Below, piece by piece: positions 25,081 to 34,163 of a DNA stretch of 64,000 bases. Every line of letters starts with the position of its first letter. Position 1 is the stretch's first letter. A model generated the notes under the pieces. The model was not told where the DNA came from. It saw only the letters and a list, made by a program, of their open reading frames with translations, and did no database searches. The position numbers were made by a program, and so were the translations under genes. Location: assembly GCA_009760855.2 (NCBI GenBank), contig WPIO01000004.1, forward strand, positions 13,142,001 to 13,206,000, written 5' to 3'. Origin of the DNA: Cristatella mucedo. Its lineage: Eukaryota > Bryozoa > Phylactolaemata > Cristatellidae.

Positions 25081-25620
25081 CCTCGTGAATAAAATTAGGA
25101 AAGCTTTGATTGCAAGAACAGACACTACGATTCAGTAGTCGAAAAAGGTATTATTAGCCAGTGAACTCGCAGAGGACATAAAGTCAGGCTTTGGTACTGC
25201 TAAAGAATTAGTTTCGGGAATTAATACTGCCGCAGAAGTAGTATCAAAGGGAATAGTAAAATTAGCGCTAAAAATTGCTGCAAAACTTTCTTTAGCCGCC
25301 TCAAATAAAATTGCCGGGATTGTGCCAAAAGTTCGCAGCTCAATGAAATTGATTGGCTCTGTTACAAAAGTATGCGGTGGGTTTCTTTCCGGAATTAAAG
25401 GAATAGTTGACGCGGTTTTGTTTATCAAAGAAATAGTAGATGACATTGCTTTAGGCAAGTACGGGCATATAAATTAGAAAACGATTCCTGAAAAGATTGA
25501 TGGTCTTGAAAAAATGATATCGTCTTTAGAAGTTTGTTATTATATCAACGAAACATTCCTTGAAGCAGAAAGGAGTAACTCCGACTGGTAAGAGACCCCG
25601 AGTAATTTCTTAAGTAAGAT
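25081..25620 (+). pseudogene. Hypothetical Polinton protein with amphipathic/hydrophobic stretches
   Basis: One frame is open across about 25140-25480 on the + strand: Ala/Lys/Ile-rich (KGIVKLALKIAAKLSLAAS, GGFLSGIKGIVDAVLFIK), followed by stops. The pattern suggests a membrane-active or capsid-interior protein, but no family is recognised. Confidence 0.4.
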
Positions 25621-25675
25621 GTTTGGCAATCTACCAGCAATCATCTGCCGGTAATCTACAGGCAGGTAGATTGGG

Positions 25676-25873
25676 ATGCCGCGCTACTTGATCCTAAGTT
25701 GTGGAGCAAAGATTTCCTTGAGGTTCGAAGTGGAGGAATATTGCCCGCAATTCCGTCTATCGATTGCCAGCATCGCTGCAATAGTTGGAGCGGTGGGCAC
25801 TGCTGTCGCCATTGCTGTTACTGTTGCTGATTTATTACTCTGCTTGATCAAATACTTCACGTTCTGTACTTAG
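25676..25873 (+). CDS. Short membrane-type open frame, Polinton
   Basis: About 65 codons with a strongly hydrophobic C-terminal half (IAAIVGAVGTAVAIAVTVAD). It looks like one or two membrane helices. No family is recognised; it may be the end of a longer decayed protein. Confidence 0.3.
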   Translation: MPRYLILSCGAKISLRFEVEEYCPQFRLSIASIAAIVGAVGTAVAIAVTVADLLLCLIKYFTFCT

Positions 25874-25934
25874 AGCTCTGTAGATCTTAACTTGGTCAAG
25901 TTTAAATCTGAGGGTTAATCTTGGTCGCCCTTGG

Positions 25935-26335
25935 TAATATTCTTTCAAAACATAGCTACCATCAATAAACCTGTAATTCCAAAGTCGTTTCCGAGTTTCT
26001 GGATTATCTCTGCTGGTCCTGCAAATTTAACAGGTCGGTTCTTGTCTTTGAAGAACAACCTAGGTCTTGTACCAAAATCAATTCGGATGCCAATTGTAGA
26101 TCTTTGGGCCAAGTCACAGCCTTCGTATTCGAGCTCGATACAAGCTTGAGAAGCAGTAGAAGCCAAAGCAGGAGGGATTTCAGGAGTAATATACGTGTAA
26201 GCATCAAAGTAAATTATCTTAAAATCTTGTTACAGCTTCTCTTCTCCGTGAACACGTGTGGGCTTTCCCTTTGGAATGGTAACTCGTACGTCGTTAGGAG
26301 CATCAAGTATGCGATCGTATGGAGCCACTTCCATT
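25935..26335 (-). pseudogene. Hypothetical Polinton protein
   Basis: From an ATG near 26333 (MEVAPYDRILDAPNDVRVTI) through one in-frame stop to RIDFGTRPRLFFKDKNRPVK and an end near 25940. About 130 residues with a compact, mixed composition. It lies directly downstream of the protease frame on the same strand. Not recognised. Confidence 0.45.
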
Positions 26336-26359
26336 TTTCAATATGATTATTGTTTTATT

Positions 26360-26780
26360 TTTTTTAATTCATTGCAAAATTTGCTCCATTGCCTTTCCAA
26401 AGTCTGTCAAGCTCGTTATTTTTTAGAAAATGGGACATCTCGATCCGCAGTTTGTTTCAGAATAGTCTTGCAGATGAAAAGTTGAAAACTAGGAATTACA
26501 CCCAAGTACTCGATTGTTTCTGGCACTGGTACAGCTCCAAACGAGTCAAAGTAAAAGCATGTTGGTCCTTGCTTGGAAACAGCGACCCAGTGAGTAATTG
26601 CTCTCTCGGTTGTACCAGTGTTGCAAATCCAGCATTCGGTTTCTTTTGGTTTCATTTGTTCAAGTTCATCTCTTGCAAATACTCCTATGAAAATTGGGAT
26701 ACCTAGCTCGGCGACATACTCTAGTAATTCGGTGTCAGTTAATGCTGAACTTTTGATTTTTTTAAACTGCTAAGAGTTTT
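26360..26780 (-). pseudogene. Adenain-type cysteine protease (Polinton PRO), broken
   Basis: Adenain-like proteases mature virion proteins in adenoviruses, Polintons and adintoviruses. On the - strand the family order is visible: a Trp/Cys-rich segment (ETECWICNTGTTERAITHW) with the likely catalytic His in THWVAV, then the acidic residue in YFDSFGAVPV, then a Gln in LKQTADRD. The catalytic Cys expected right after this point is not present. The frame reads DVPFSKK and stops (about 26416), which looks like a lesion exactly at the nucleophile. Confidence 0.7.
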
Positions 26781-26888
26781 CTGCAGTTCAAGTAAAAGCT
26801 CGTCTTTACTTGCTCCAACACATGAACCCCTTGGTCTACCATGCGTTAGAACTCCTTTTCTGTGTTTTAGTACTCCTTGGCCTCTAGG

Positions 26889-27107
26889 TTAGCCATGTAT
26901 TAGCACTCCTACTCCTTTTTCAGCACCAGGCCGTAGTTTATTAAACTTTGACTTTTTGTGTTCGCAAATGGTACATATTGCTTTAAAGATTCCTCGAGAC
27001 CTTTTGGTCCTCGAATTTAAGTGTAGGTGGCTCCGAAGTTTATTCCCTGCTTGGTCCAGGAATGGTGTTTGGTGATCAGTTCGAAATAGATACTGAATTA
27101 ATGGCAA
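26889..27107 (-). CDS. Basic hypothetical protein with CxxC pair, Polinton
   Basis: About 72 codons, Lys/Arg-rich, with ICTICEHKKSKFNKLRPG near the C-terminus. It could be a small nucleic-acid-binding protein. Its frame points away from the exonuclease at 27162. Confidence 0.3.
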   Translation of the reverse strand: MPLIQYLFRTDHQTPFLDQAGNKLRSHLHLNSRTKRSRGIFKAICTICEHKKSKFNKLRPGAEKGVGVLIHG

Positions 27108-27161
27108 GGCACAAACTAAAAAACATATATAGCGAATAACTCAGAAAAAAGGTTTCCACCG

Positions 27162-27601
27162 ATGCTATTTGGTAAAGTATTTGAGCTGATTGCTGCTAAA
27201 TTCTTAGAAATGAAATTTGCAACTAGGCTTGAAAATGCAAATGGTTGCTTTATTCGCAATGGTGTTTACAGGTACTCTTCCGATGGAATAATAGGAGGGC
27301 ACACATTAGTTGAAAATAAATGTTTGTGGAGCCGGCAAATACAAGATGGAGTTATTCCTAAGCAGTATCGTGCTAGTGTTTGCTTGGGCTTCGTGTTTTA
27401 GGACTAAAAGAGTGCATGTACTCCGAATTTAAATTTTTTGTACCAGGCTTAAACTGCGAAGAGGCTCCAGTTGCATACATTGCTGCCGGAAATGTGAGAC
27501 ATCCTACAAGTCACGAAATTGATATGCTTCGAGGTGCACGATGCTTGTGTTCTTACTCGAAAATGAAAGGTATTTTGATTTCGAGCTTGACTTATCAGTA
27601 A
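27162..27601 (+). pseudogene. YqaJ/lambda-type exonuclease-like (PD-(D/E)XK) protein of the Polinton
   Basis: The segment RYSSDGIIGGHTLVENKC has the D...ExK spacing of YqaJ-type viral recombinase nucleases, followed by IPKQYRASVCLG, which matches the Gln/Arg-containing helix after the ExK motif. A frameshift near 27385-27400 moves reading into the frame encoding EFKFFVPGLNCEEAP. Related proteins process DNA ends during recombination. The start near 27162 is uncertain. Confidence 0.6.
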
Positions 27602-27770
27602 GTATGGCAGATTTAATAATAAAGTTAAACCTGGATTTGATATAAAGTTTTATATTAGAAGATCACTTCAGCAAACATTGATGAGGCTTATCCTGATTGA
27701 TTCGCTAGAAGTGCACCAGTTGTTAGAGAAGTGCTTGATAAATCTAAATTTTTAATAGAAAGTTACATAG

Positions 27771-28278
27771 ATGAATCGCAAAGTAGATCTTAGTGGTTAT
27801 TTGTTGTCCGATCTTCCTACAAATGGAAATCGCTTGATAAATCTTGCTAATCTAGTTAATCCAAGGGATGCTGTTACGAAATCTTATGCTGATGCCAATT
27901 GTTTAGTTACTGGAAATGAGTCTATTAATTTCAAAGGCGCTGCTGCTACGGATGTTGGGCATTGAGTAAATCTGACAGATGCTGTTAATGTTTCCCAAAT
28001 TAGCAATTATGTTAGTAAATCGAGAGATACAATGACCGAAGACTTAAATATGAATGGCTTTGCTATTACTTCGGCTTATTGAAAAGTTAGCACCACTACT
28101 CCTACTGTGCTGCCGGATGATTTTTGTGTTATGATGGAATGAAACGAGATGTTGTGTTGTATGGTAGCCATATGACAACAATGCTAAATATGGGAAATAA
28201 TTCGATAATTAATGTTGCTGATCCTGTTCATCCTGCTGTGACGAAAAGCTACGCTGACAAAACAGTAAAAAAATAACA
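27771..28278 (+). pseudogene. Second fibre-like repeat protein, + strand
   Basis: From ATG 27771 (MNRKVDLSGYLLSDLPTNGN) the same unit type as at 23600-24935 recurs: LINLANLVNPRDAVTKSYAD, then after a stop at 27963 SRDTMTEDLNMNGFAITS, and after a frame change MGNNSIINVADPVHPAVTKS. It is transcribed opposite to the other fibre-like array. Confidence 0.6.
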
Positions 28279-28281
28279 GAA

Positions 28282-28500
28282 GTGATACAAGTTTTGTTTA
28301 ATCCAAGGTCTATGAATTCTATTATAAAAACTTCAGTTAATTATTCATGGACTAATAAAAGTGCTCCATTGATAATGCTAAGCGTGACGGTTGTTGGGAA
28401 TTCTAACTGTGTTTATCTTCGGCAAAGTTCCGACACTACTGCTGTTTCTGGTGAAGTAGGCGAAATAAATACTGTAAGCACAGGAACAGATTTTAAATAG
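28282..28500 (+). CDS. Hypothetical 72-aa frame following the fibre array
   Basis: Ser/Asn/Val-rich, including MLSVTVVGNSNCVYLRQSSD. It may be the C-terminal head of the preceding fibre-like protein in another frame. Confidence 0.35.
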   Translation: MIQVLFNPRSMNSIIKTSVNYSWTNKSAPLIMLSVTVVGNSNCVYLRQSSDTTAVSGEVGEINTVSTGTDFK

Positions 28501-29040
28501 TATGCATTTTTTCTAGGTTGACAAGCGATTATTATTTTATTGATAATCTAGGTAACTTCAGGGTCAATCTTTTGGTCATCTATGTACTCATGTGAATAAT
28601 AGAGATGAAATAGTAATACTACTAGTTCCTTGAGCTTTTTTGCTTTAAGCTTACCTTTTGTTAGTGGAAACAGTTTTGCGATGATTGTTATTGTTTCATG
28701 CATGGCGCATTGGTGATGATGATAGATTTCCGAGCACCTTTTTTACAATGCTTCTTGGCAAGGGAATACCTCTTTGTTGGTTTTGATTTGGTAAACTGAT
28801 TCCTAGCATAGTGTCAATCTGCGCAAATTATTATCTTGTTGTGTCGCAGGATGCCGGAGTCAAATTCGGTTTCTTTTGAATTAAGGTCGCAAAGATCACA
28901 ATGTAATTCGTCTTTTAAAATTGGCCTTCGCTCTATTTTTTACACTTCGGATGGTCGGTTTCCAGGTGCTGGTGTTTTTTTTGGATAAAACCTTGGAAAA
29001 ACCTTTGCAAAATATTTCTATTGCCTATAGAATGTCATTC
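28500..29040. other. Polinton segment with short broken frames
   Basis: The - strand at about 28520-28705 reads MHETITIIAKLFPLTKGKLK and on. The + strand from 28851 reads MPESNSVSFELRSQRSQCNS, later FYTSDGRFPGAGVFFG. Neither is recognised. Confidence 0.35.
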
Positions 29041-29068
29041 TTAACTTTAAAAGAGAGGAAAAAATAAG

Positions 29069-29910
29069 GTAAGTATGACCCGGATTCGAATATAAGCCAG
29101 GTATTCAAGCCAAGACCAAAAGATATTCCTCATGGTTTCTTTGACATAGAAGTACCTAATGAAAGTCGTCAAGCAGATATACTGTATGTGCCCACTGATT
29201 CGGGTTATAATTACGCATTAAGTGTAATTGCTGTTGCTAGTAAGTATAAAGACTCAAGAGCACTTAAAATAAAATCATCGAAAGAAGTAACTCAAGCGAT
29301 AGTTGATATCTACTCAAAGGGACCTTTAGAATGGTCGAAGAAGATAACAGTAGATCCTGAATCAGAGTTCAAAGGAGATTTCAAGAAAGAAATAAATAAA
29401 CATGGAACACATGGGATAGAATCGACTAGTAAGGAAAGCGTTGTGTTAGTTGAGAAAATGAATAGAACAATAGCAGAAAGAGCTTTCATTGCTCAGTATG
29501 AAAAATAGTTAGAAAGTCTGAATTCCGGAGACCATAATAGAAACAAGGAGTGGATTAAGAATCCACCTAAGATTTTAGATTACCTGAATAATAACATTAC
29601 AAGAGCAACAGGAGAAGAATCAGCAAAAGCTATAAAAAAGAAATTGTCAAACAAAAGAAACCGGAGCACCGTAGAAAAGTAGGAAAACAAGAAGAGTCAT
29701 TATAACTTGGAACAACTGCTAGATACTTACTAGAACCGGGTAAAGGAGAAGATGAAAAAAAAAAAAAAAAAGGCTACAGATTCAATATGGAGTTTGACAA
29801 AGCATACGATTGTTAGAATACTAGTGATAAAAGACCAACCAATTAGATATTTCCTAAACGATATAAAGAGAATTTTTGTTAGAGAAGAATTGCAAGTTAT
29901 CAAACAGTAG
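29069..29910 (+). pseudogene. Polinton integrase (retroviral-type rve), broken
   Basis: Polinton integrase inserts the element into host DNA. A single open stretch (29069-29508) carries the catalytic core: first Asp in SRQADILYVPTD, second Asp in TVDPESEFKGDF, and Glu in VLVEKMNRTIAER, with spacing close to the usual D-D(35)E. After in-frame stops at 29506 and 29680 and a poly-A slip at about 29752-29770, the C-terminal part continues with ATDSIWSLTKHTIVRIL and ends IRYFLNDIKRIFVREELQV. This order matches Polinton integrases. The start is lost and the copy is inactive. Confidence 0.88.
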
Positions 29911-29985
29911 TACTTACTTTTGAGCAATTTCTATTTCATCTATGTCTTTACAATATTATTAAATTCTTCTCTAGTTACGACATCA

Positions 29986-30246
29986 TCACATCATCTGACA
30001 AGCATCAGTTAACTTTGAGATAAACTTTGCATTTGCTTCTTGGGTTGATCTTTTGCGTTTATTGATTTCAGCAAGAACACCATCAGTTGATAACAACATC
30101 GTAGTGGCTGCAGCGAATGCGGGAACAACACTAGAATTCTCGGGAACAGACAGAATATAAGTAATAGTAATTGTTACTCCTAATGATATGACGATGTTTA
30201 CAAGGTTCAGTGCATATTTTATCTTCGTTATATTTGTTATGCACAA
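29986..30246 (-). CDS. Hypothetical 86-aa membrane-type frame
   Basis: From ATG 30246 (MCITNITKIKYALNLVNIVI), one clear hydrophobic stretch and a basic KRKRSTQEANAK tail. It is unbroken and lies outside the integrase at the element edge. Not recognised. Confidence 0.35.
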   Translation of the reverse strand: MCITNITKIKYALNLVNIVISLGVTITITYILSVPENSSVVPAFAAATTMLLSTDGVLAEINKRKRSTQEANAKFISKLTDACQMM

Positions 30247-30549
30247 AATGACTTTGGTATTCTATTGCACAACTTCTTCAAAACTTTGGTTGGTTTACTT
30301 TTTTCTTAGATCGGGCATCTTTCTATATTAAGTAATTATTCTATGTTGTGCACAAGCAAAAATAGTTGATATTCTTTTTCTTACTATAATATACAGCCCA
30401 CTGCTACAAGTACAAGGAAAATTACCAGTATTGAGACCTGGAACTCGTGCTGTGCGATGAATTTACCGAACGAAATGAGGTAGATGAAGAGATACAACAT
30501 GAGCCTGGGGATCCATACTGGTCATTTTCCTACTACTCTCTCTGCTACC

Positions 30550-30991
30550 AATTGTTGTGAGCGTGTGTGTGCGCGTATTGATAAGCAGCAAACGACTTGG
30601 AGCACTTGGAACACAACCGAACTCTACAACGTGTAATCAACGACTCGTCTGCAGAGTCTTTGATTAAACGTTGGAAAGTTGAGATCGTAATAGAGATGCA
30701 TACGCCTACCTACGACAGTGCCGCGCCCAGATGTTGTCTGCCGTTTCTAGGCTGGGGGGCCCTCCCGACCTCGACTTTCCAATCGAGGTGTGCAGTGATC
30801 CTGCTGGCGCTAGTAACGGCGCTGGCCAATCGGAACGCAGCGTTCCTGGGCCAGATAACAGGAAGCTCCGTTATCATTAACGTCTGCAGAAGAGTTGTTG
30901 AATAAACGTTGTCGAGTTCGGTTGTGTTCCAAGTGCTCCAAGTCGTCTGCTATTTAGCAATGCGCACGCACACACACACGCTCGCAACAAG
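30550..30991. mobile_element. Fold-back element with ~115-base inverted arms
   Basis: The left arm (about 30550-30668) and right arm (about 30874-30991) are reverse complements at roughly 85 percent, including gacttggagcacttggaaca (left) and its complement at 30922-30941. A second, nested pair (ggaaagttgagatcg / cgacctcgactttcc) lies inside. It could be a MITE or a collapsed pair of terminal repeats. A Polinton terminal repeat is possible but no matching copy was seen at the left end. Confidence 0.7.
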
Positions 30992-33900
30992 TGCTATAAA
31001 AAACGTAGCCCCTAGGTTGAAGGAGTAGCTACCTTTTAATTTAGCGTAAAACAAACCGAAATCAAAGCTATTCTCTGAATTGGCTATCCACATAATTGCT
31101 GGATGTCATAATGATATACATTGTAATCTAATATCTTAGGTAGTTATGCTTAAATTTGAGATCTATCAATGTAGTTTTGATATCCGTTAATCGCGATTTT
31201 TTTAATAAGCTGCATGATTCTAAGCAAGTTCAATTTCATTAAAACAAGCCGTCTGCCGGTGGCCGATAGCCAAACCGGCTGCAGTTGCCTACTTCTTTTT
31301 CGTTTTAATCGAGCAGTTCATTGTGCCAGAAAAATTATGCTACAGTGCTGGCTCGATCGTCAGCCGGTTTCATGTAGTGCTAGAAAGCCCCCTCCCCAAT
31401 GATATCTCAGTTTTAGAGAAAAAATCAAATCAAATTAACGCGAGCACTTCCGGTTTGTGTCGTGCCGTCCTCGGGCATTGAAACTTCAGACTAAGGCTTC
31501 AGAAGAAAATGCTGTATCAGCTCGCCTACTTTTGTGCCACTGCCCTCGCCCCGCCCGGGCTGTCGGGTTCTGTGACCTCAGTTCTTCTGCTTCGGCATCT
31601 CGTGCTTCGTTGGCCTTTCGCGGCAGTCAACTGACATTTCGTAGATGTGAAAAAATTTCGCACGCTCTCTTACAAGGGTTCACTTGAATCAGGGATGTGT
31701 TTCAGGCACATAAGTGGCTACTGCAGTCAGAATGCTATAAAGCCATTTCCAAATCGGTAGAAATGGTAGCCTCTATAAACAGTTGCAGTATTTTACCTCG
31801 GATCCTAGCAGCTGAAAGTTCGTCTGCTGCTCTAGGTGAAATTGTCTCCACTCTTAGCCTCCCGAAGGTCTCCAGAAAGTGTTTTATCTTTATTTGACTA
31901 TCAACAGCAGCGGTGTCTGCTGCAGCCCCGTTGCAGAAGTAGGCGGTGTGCGAAGGTTTGGGCGACTGTCGGTGTGATGCTGCAGCAGCAGCCGAGCTCG
32001 GAGGTGGTTTGTAAAAGAAAGAAAAAATTCCTTAGTTACAACGTTTGCTGGATTTATTACGGCTTGACAAGCCCCCAGTTCGGATATCGTAGCGCTAGAA
32101 AGAAAGATTGTGCCTTGCCGTCATTGGGAGGTGAACCTCGGAAAACAGTCTAGAAGGCGAACTGAATCGTTAGAAGGGAGGCAACCTTCGAGCACCTTCG
32201 AGGCTGCTGGTCAACTGTCGACTGCACCTAGTGACGACCGCCTCAACAAAACCGTGAACTTGCCCCGAGGAGCTTTCCTCGGTGACACAACCTCAGCCCT
32301 GGAGACATCAATCTCGCTAGCTATGCAGAGAGAAAGCTGACAAAGAGACTGTTGTCTACTGCAGGAACCGGGGACTCGGCTACCGCCTGGGTCAAGGGGG
32401 TGCCAGGCAGTGTAAGCGGCATCCTCCCCCCCCCCCCGTTTGATTTGCCGCCACCATCCCGCCACGGTATCCGGTAGGAACATGACATCCGACCTCTTCT
32501 GTCTGTCGTCAGGCAGAGTGGTGAAGTGCTCACACTTCGCGATTCAGATCGCAGGTCTCGAGACCTGCTGAGGGTAGTCTGCTGCTGCTGTTGCCTGGTG
32601 TGAGCAGGCGAGTCGCTGCTGAGATTTCTCTTCCCCTATGTAAATGATAAATATATCAAATATATAAATGTTGCTGTCGAATCTGCCGATCCTTACCCTC
32701 CTCGCCTTTCACGGAACGGTCACGCCAACCAATCGTAGCTCTAGTCGCTGCTCGACCATCTCGAGCGTCCCATTGTCTCCAGCAACTGGAAAAGTCGTGA
32801 AAATGTCTCCCCCTGCGCGCCTAGATGGCCTTTTCGAATTAATCGCCTATTCAAGTCTTATGACTGTCTAGTTCTGACGTTTAGGCGATCTGCTGTGAGG
32901 ATGCAGCTGCGATGACGCTGAAGGACGGCGACTCTGTGTAGATTACGGTGGCCCCCCTTCTTATCTAGAAGGATTGCCGAGCGGTTGCAGTGTCCGTTTG
33001 CATGTGAAACCTTCTGGGAGAAAGAAAATAATTGCTTACTGTATTTTTGAAGGGCTTCGACGTATTTACTGTTGACGCTCGAAAGCTGAGTTGCAGTAGA
33101 CATTAGAGTGGCGACGCAAGTCATCTCGCGTGAATATGGCTATTTTCCAGCATCAGGCCAGCGAGACCAGCACGCATCGATTATTCGCATACCGCTACTG
33201 AGCGAGCCGGCGAGAAATTATTGGCTGGCGACAGGCTCGTGTGTGTGCCCTGTAAACATGCATAAAGCAGCATTGTATTATAGTGTGACTGCTGTCAAAC
33301 TCAGTCCAGCGTTGCAAAGCCACCATAGCCAGGTACCTGTACCTACCAAGCGATCGCGACCACTGCCCAACAGTAGAGTACTCTAACAGCTTTTTACTGC
33401 AGCAGCCCCAACAAAAGATCTCTGACACGCCGGCATCGCAACCGTGTCACTTATGTCAGACAGCCTTTGCGGTTAATAATTAAATTGCTTACATAGCTAG
33501 GCAAAAAGAAAGGAAGTTGCAGTCTAGGGTCACTTACAGTGCAGCCCGTCCCAAGCTTAGGTCAGTAAATGTGCCAGATTGTGGCTCAATAAAGTTTTTT
33601 TTGAGTGAAGCCTGTCCCGATTCTATGGGACGCAGCGCTCATCGGCGCCCTGTCATATTTCCGTTGCGAAAACTGAGTGGGGGAGTCGAAGCCTGCCCTA
33701 TGAGGAAAGATTTCCGCTGCTTCATGTTGTTGGGTCGCCACCAGATCCGTTGAGGGTTTGGTGAAATGCGAGGAATCTAAAGACGAGCTCGTAAATAGCT
33801 CACCCATGCCCAAGAAGCTGCTTGCAAAGACTGATTTCATTCAGTCTCTGTGGCTTCTTTTTGCCACCAGCTTTGTGCCCCCCCCCGGCTTTCAAAGACA

Positions 33901-34020
33901 TCGAGCGAGCGAGGAGCTCGAGTCGTCGAAAAGTCGCTCATACGGAAAAAGCCTACAAATAAGATTGCTTTGTTCGGCAGATAAACTGCTCAGGAACGAC
34001 ATCCGGTGTTGTTCTCCAAC
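30992..34020. other. Intergenic, no supported gene
   Basis: Short open frames on both strands; one at 33758-34042 has ordinary-looking composition but no recognised domain. A diverged tRNA-type SINE may lie at about 32515-32640, and there is a C homopolymer at about 32425-32438. Confidence 0.45.
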
Positions 34021-34026
34021 CGGATC

Positions 34027-34163
34027 TTCGTCCATGGGATGAGGCTCGCACTTCACGGCCCAGGTCGTGGATTCGAGTCCTTCTGTAGGCAATCCTTTAT
34101 TAAATCTGCAAGCGGGGAACTGCTACTGCTCTTTATGCACTTTATAAATGAGGCTGTTTAATA
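34027..34163 (+). mobile_element. SINE family A copy
   Basis: Has tcacggcccaggtcgtggat, a B-box-like ggattcgagtcc, a body with ggcaatcctttatt, and the end aaatgaggctgttta. Confidence 0.7.

Larger units (their letters stand above)
18110..30450. mobile_element. Decayed Polinton/Maverick (adintovirus-like) element
   Basis: A 12-kb block clearly richer in A+T than its surroundings. It holds the diagnostic Polinton gene set: protein-primed polymerase B (left, +), adenain-type protease (-), and retroviral-type integrase (right, +). It also has a YqaJ-like exonuclease and fibre-like repeat proteins. All frames carry stops or shifts and three LINE fragments have entered it, so it is an old inactive copy. 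No major or minor capsid protein and no FtsK-type ATPase were recognised. Terminal inverted repeats were not identified, so both ends are approximate. Confidence 0.85.

Noticed and set aside
30550-30991. Inverted arms as the Polinton terminal repeats
   Set aside because: Both arms lie at the same end of the element, and no matching copy was seen near 17600-18110. Kept as a separate fold-back element.
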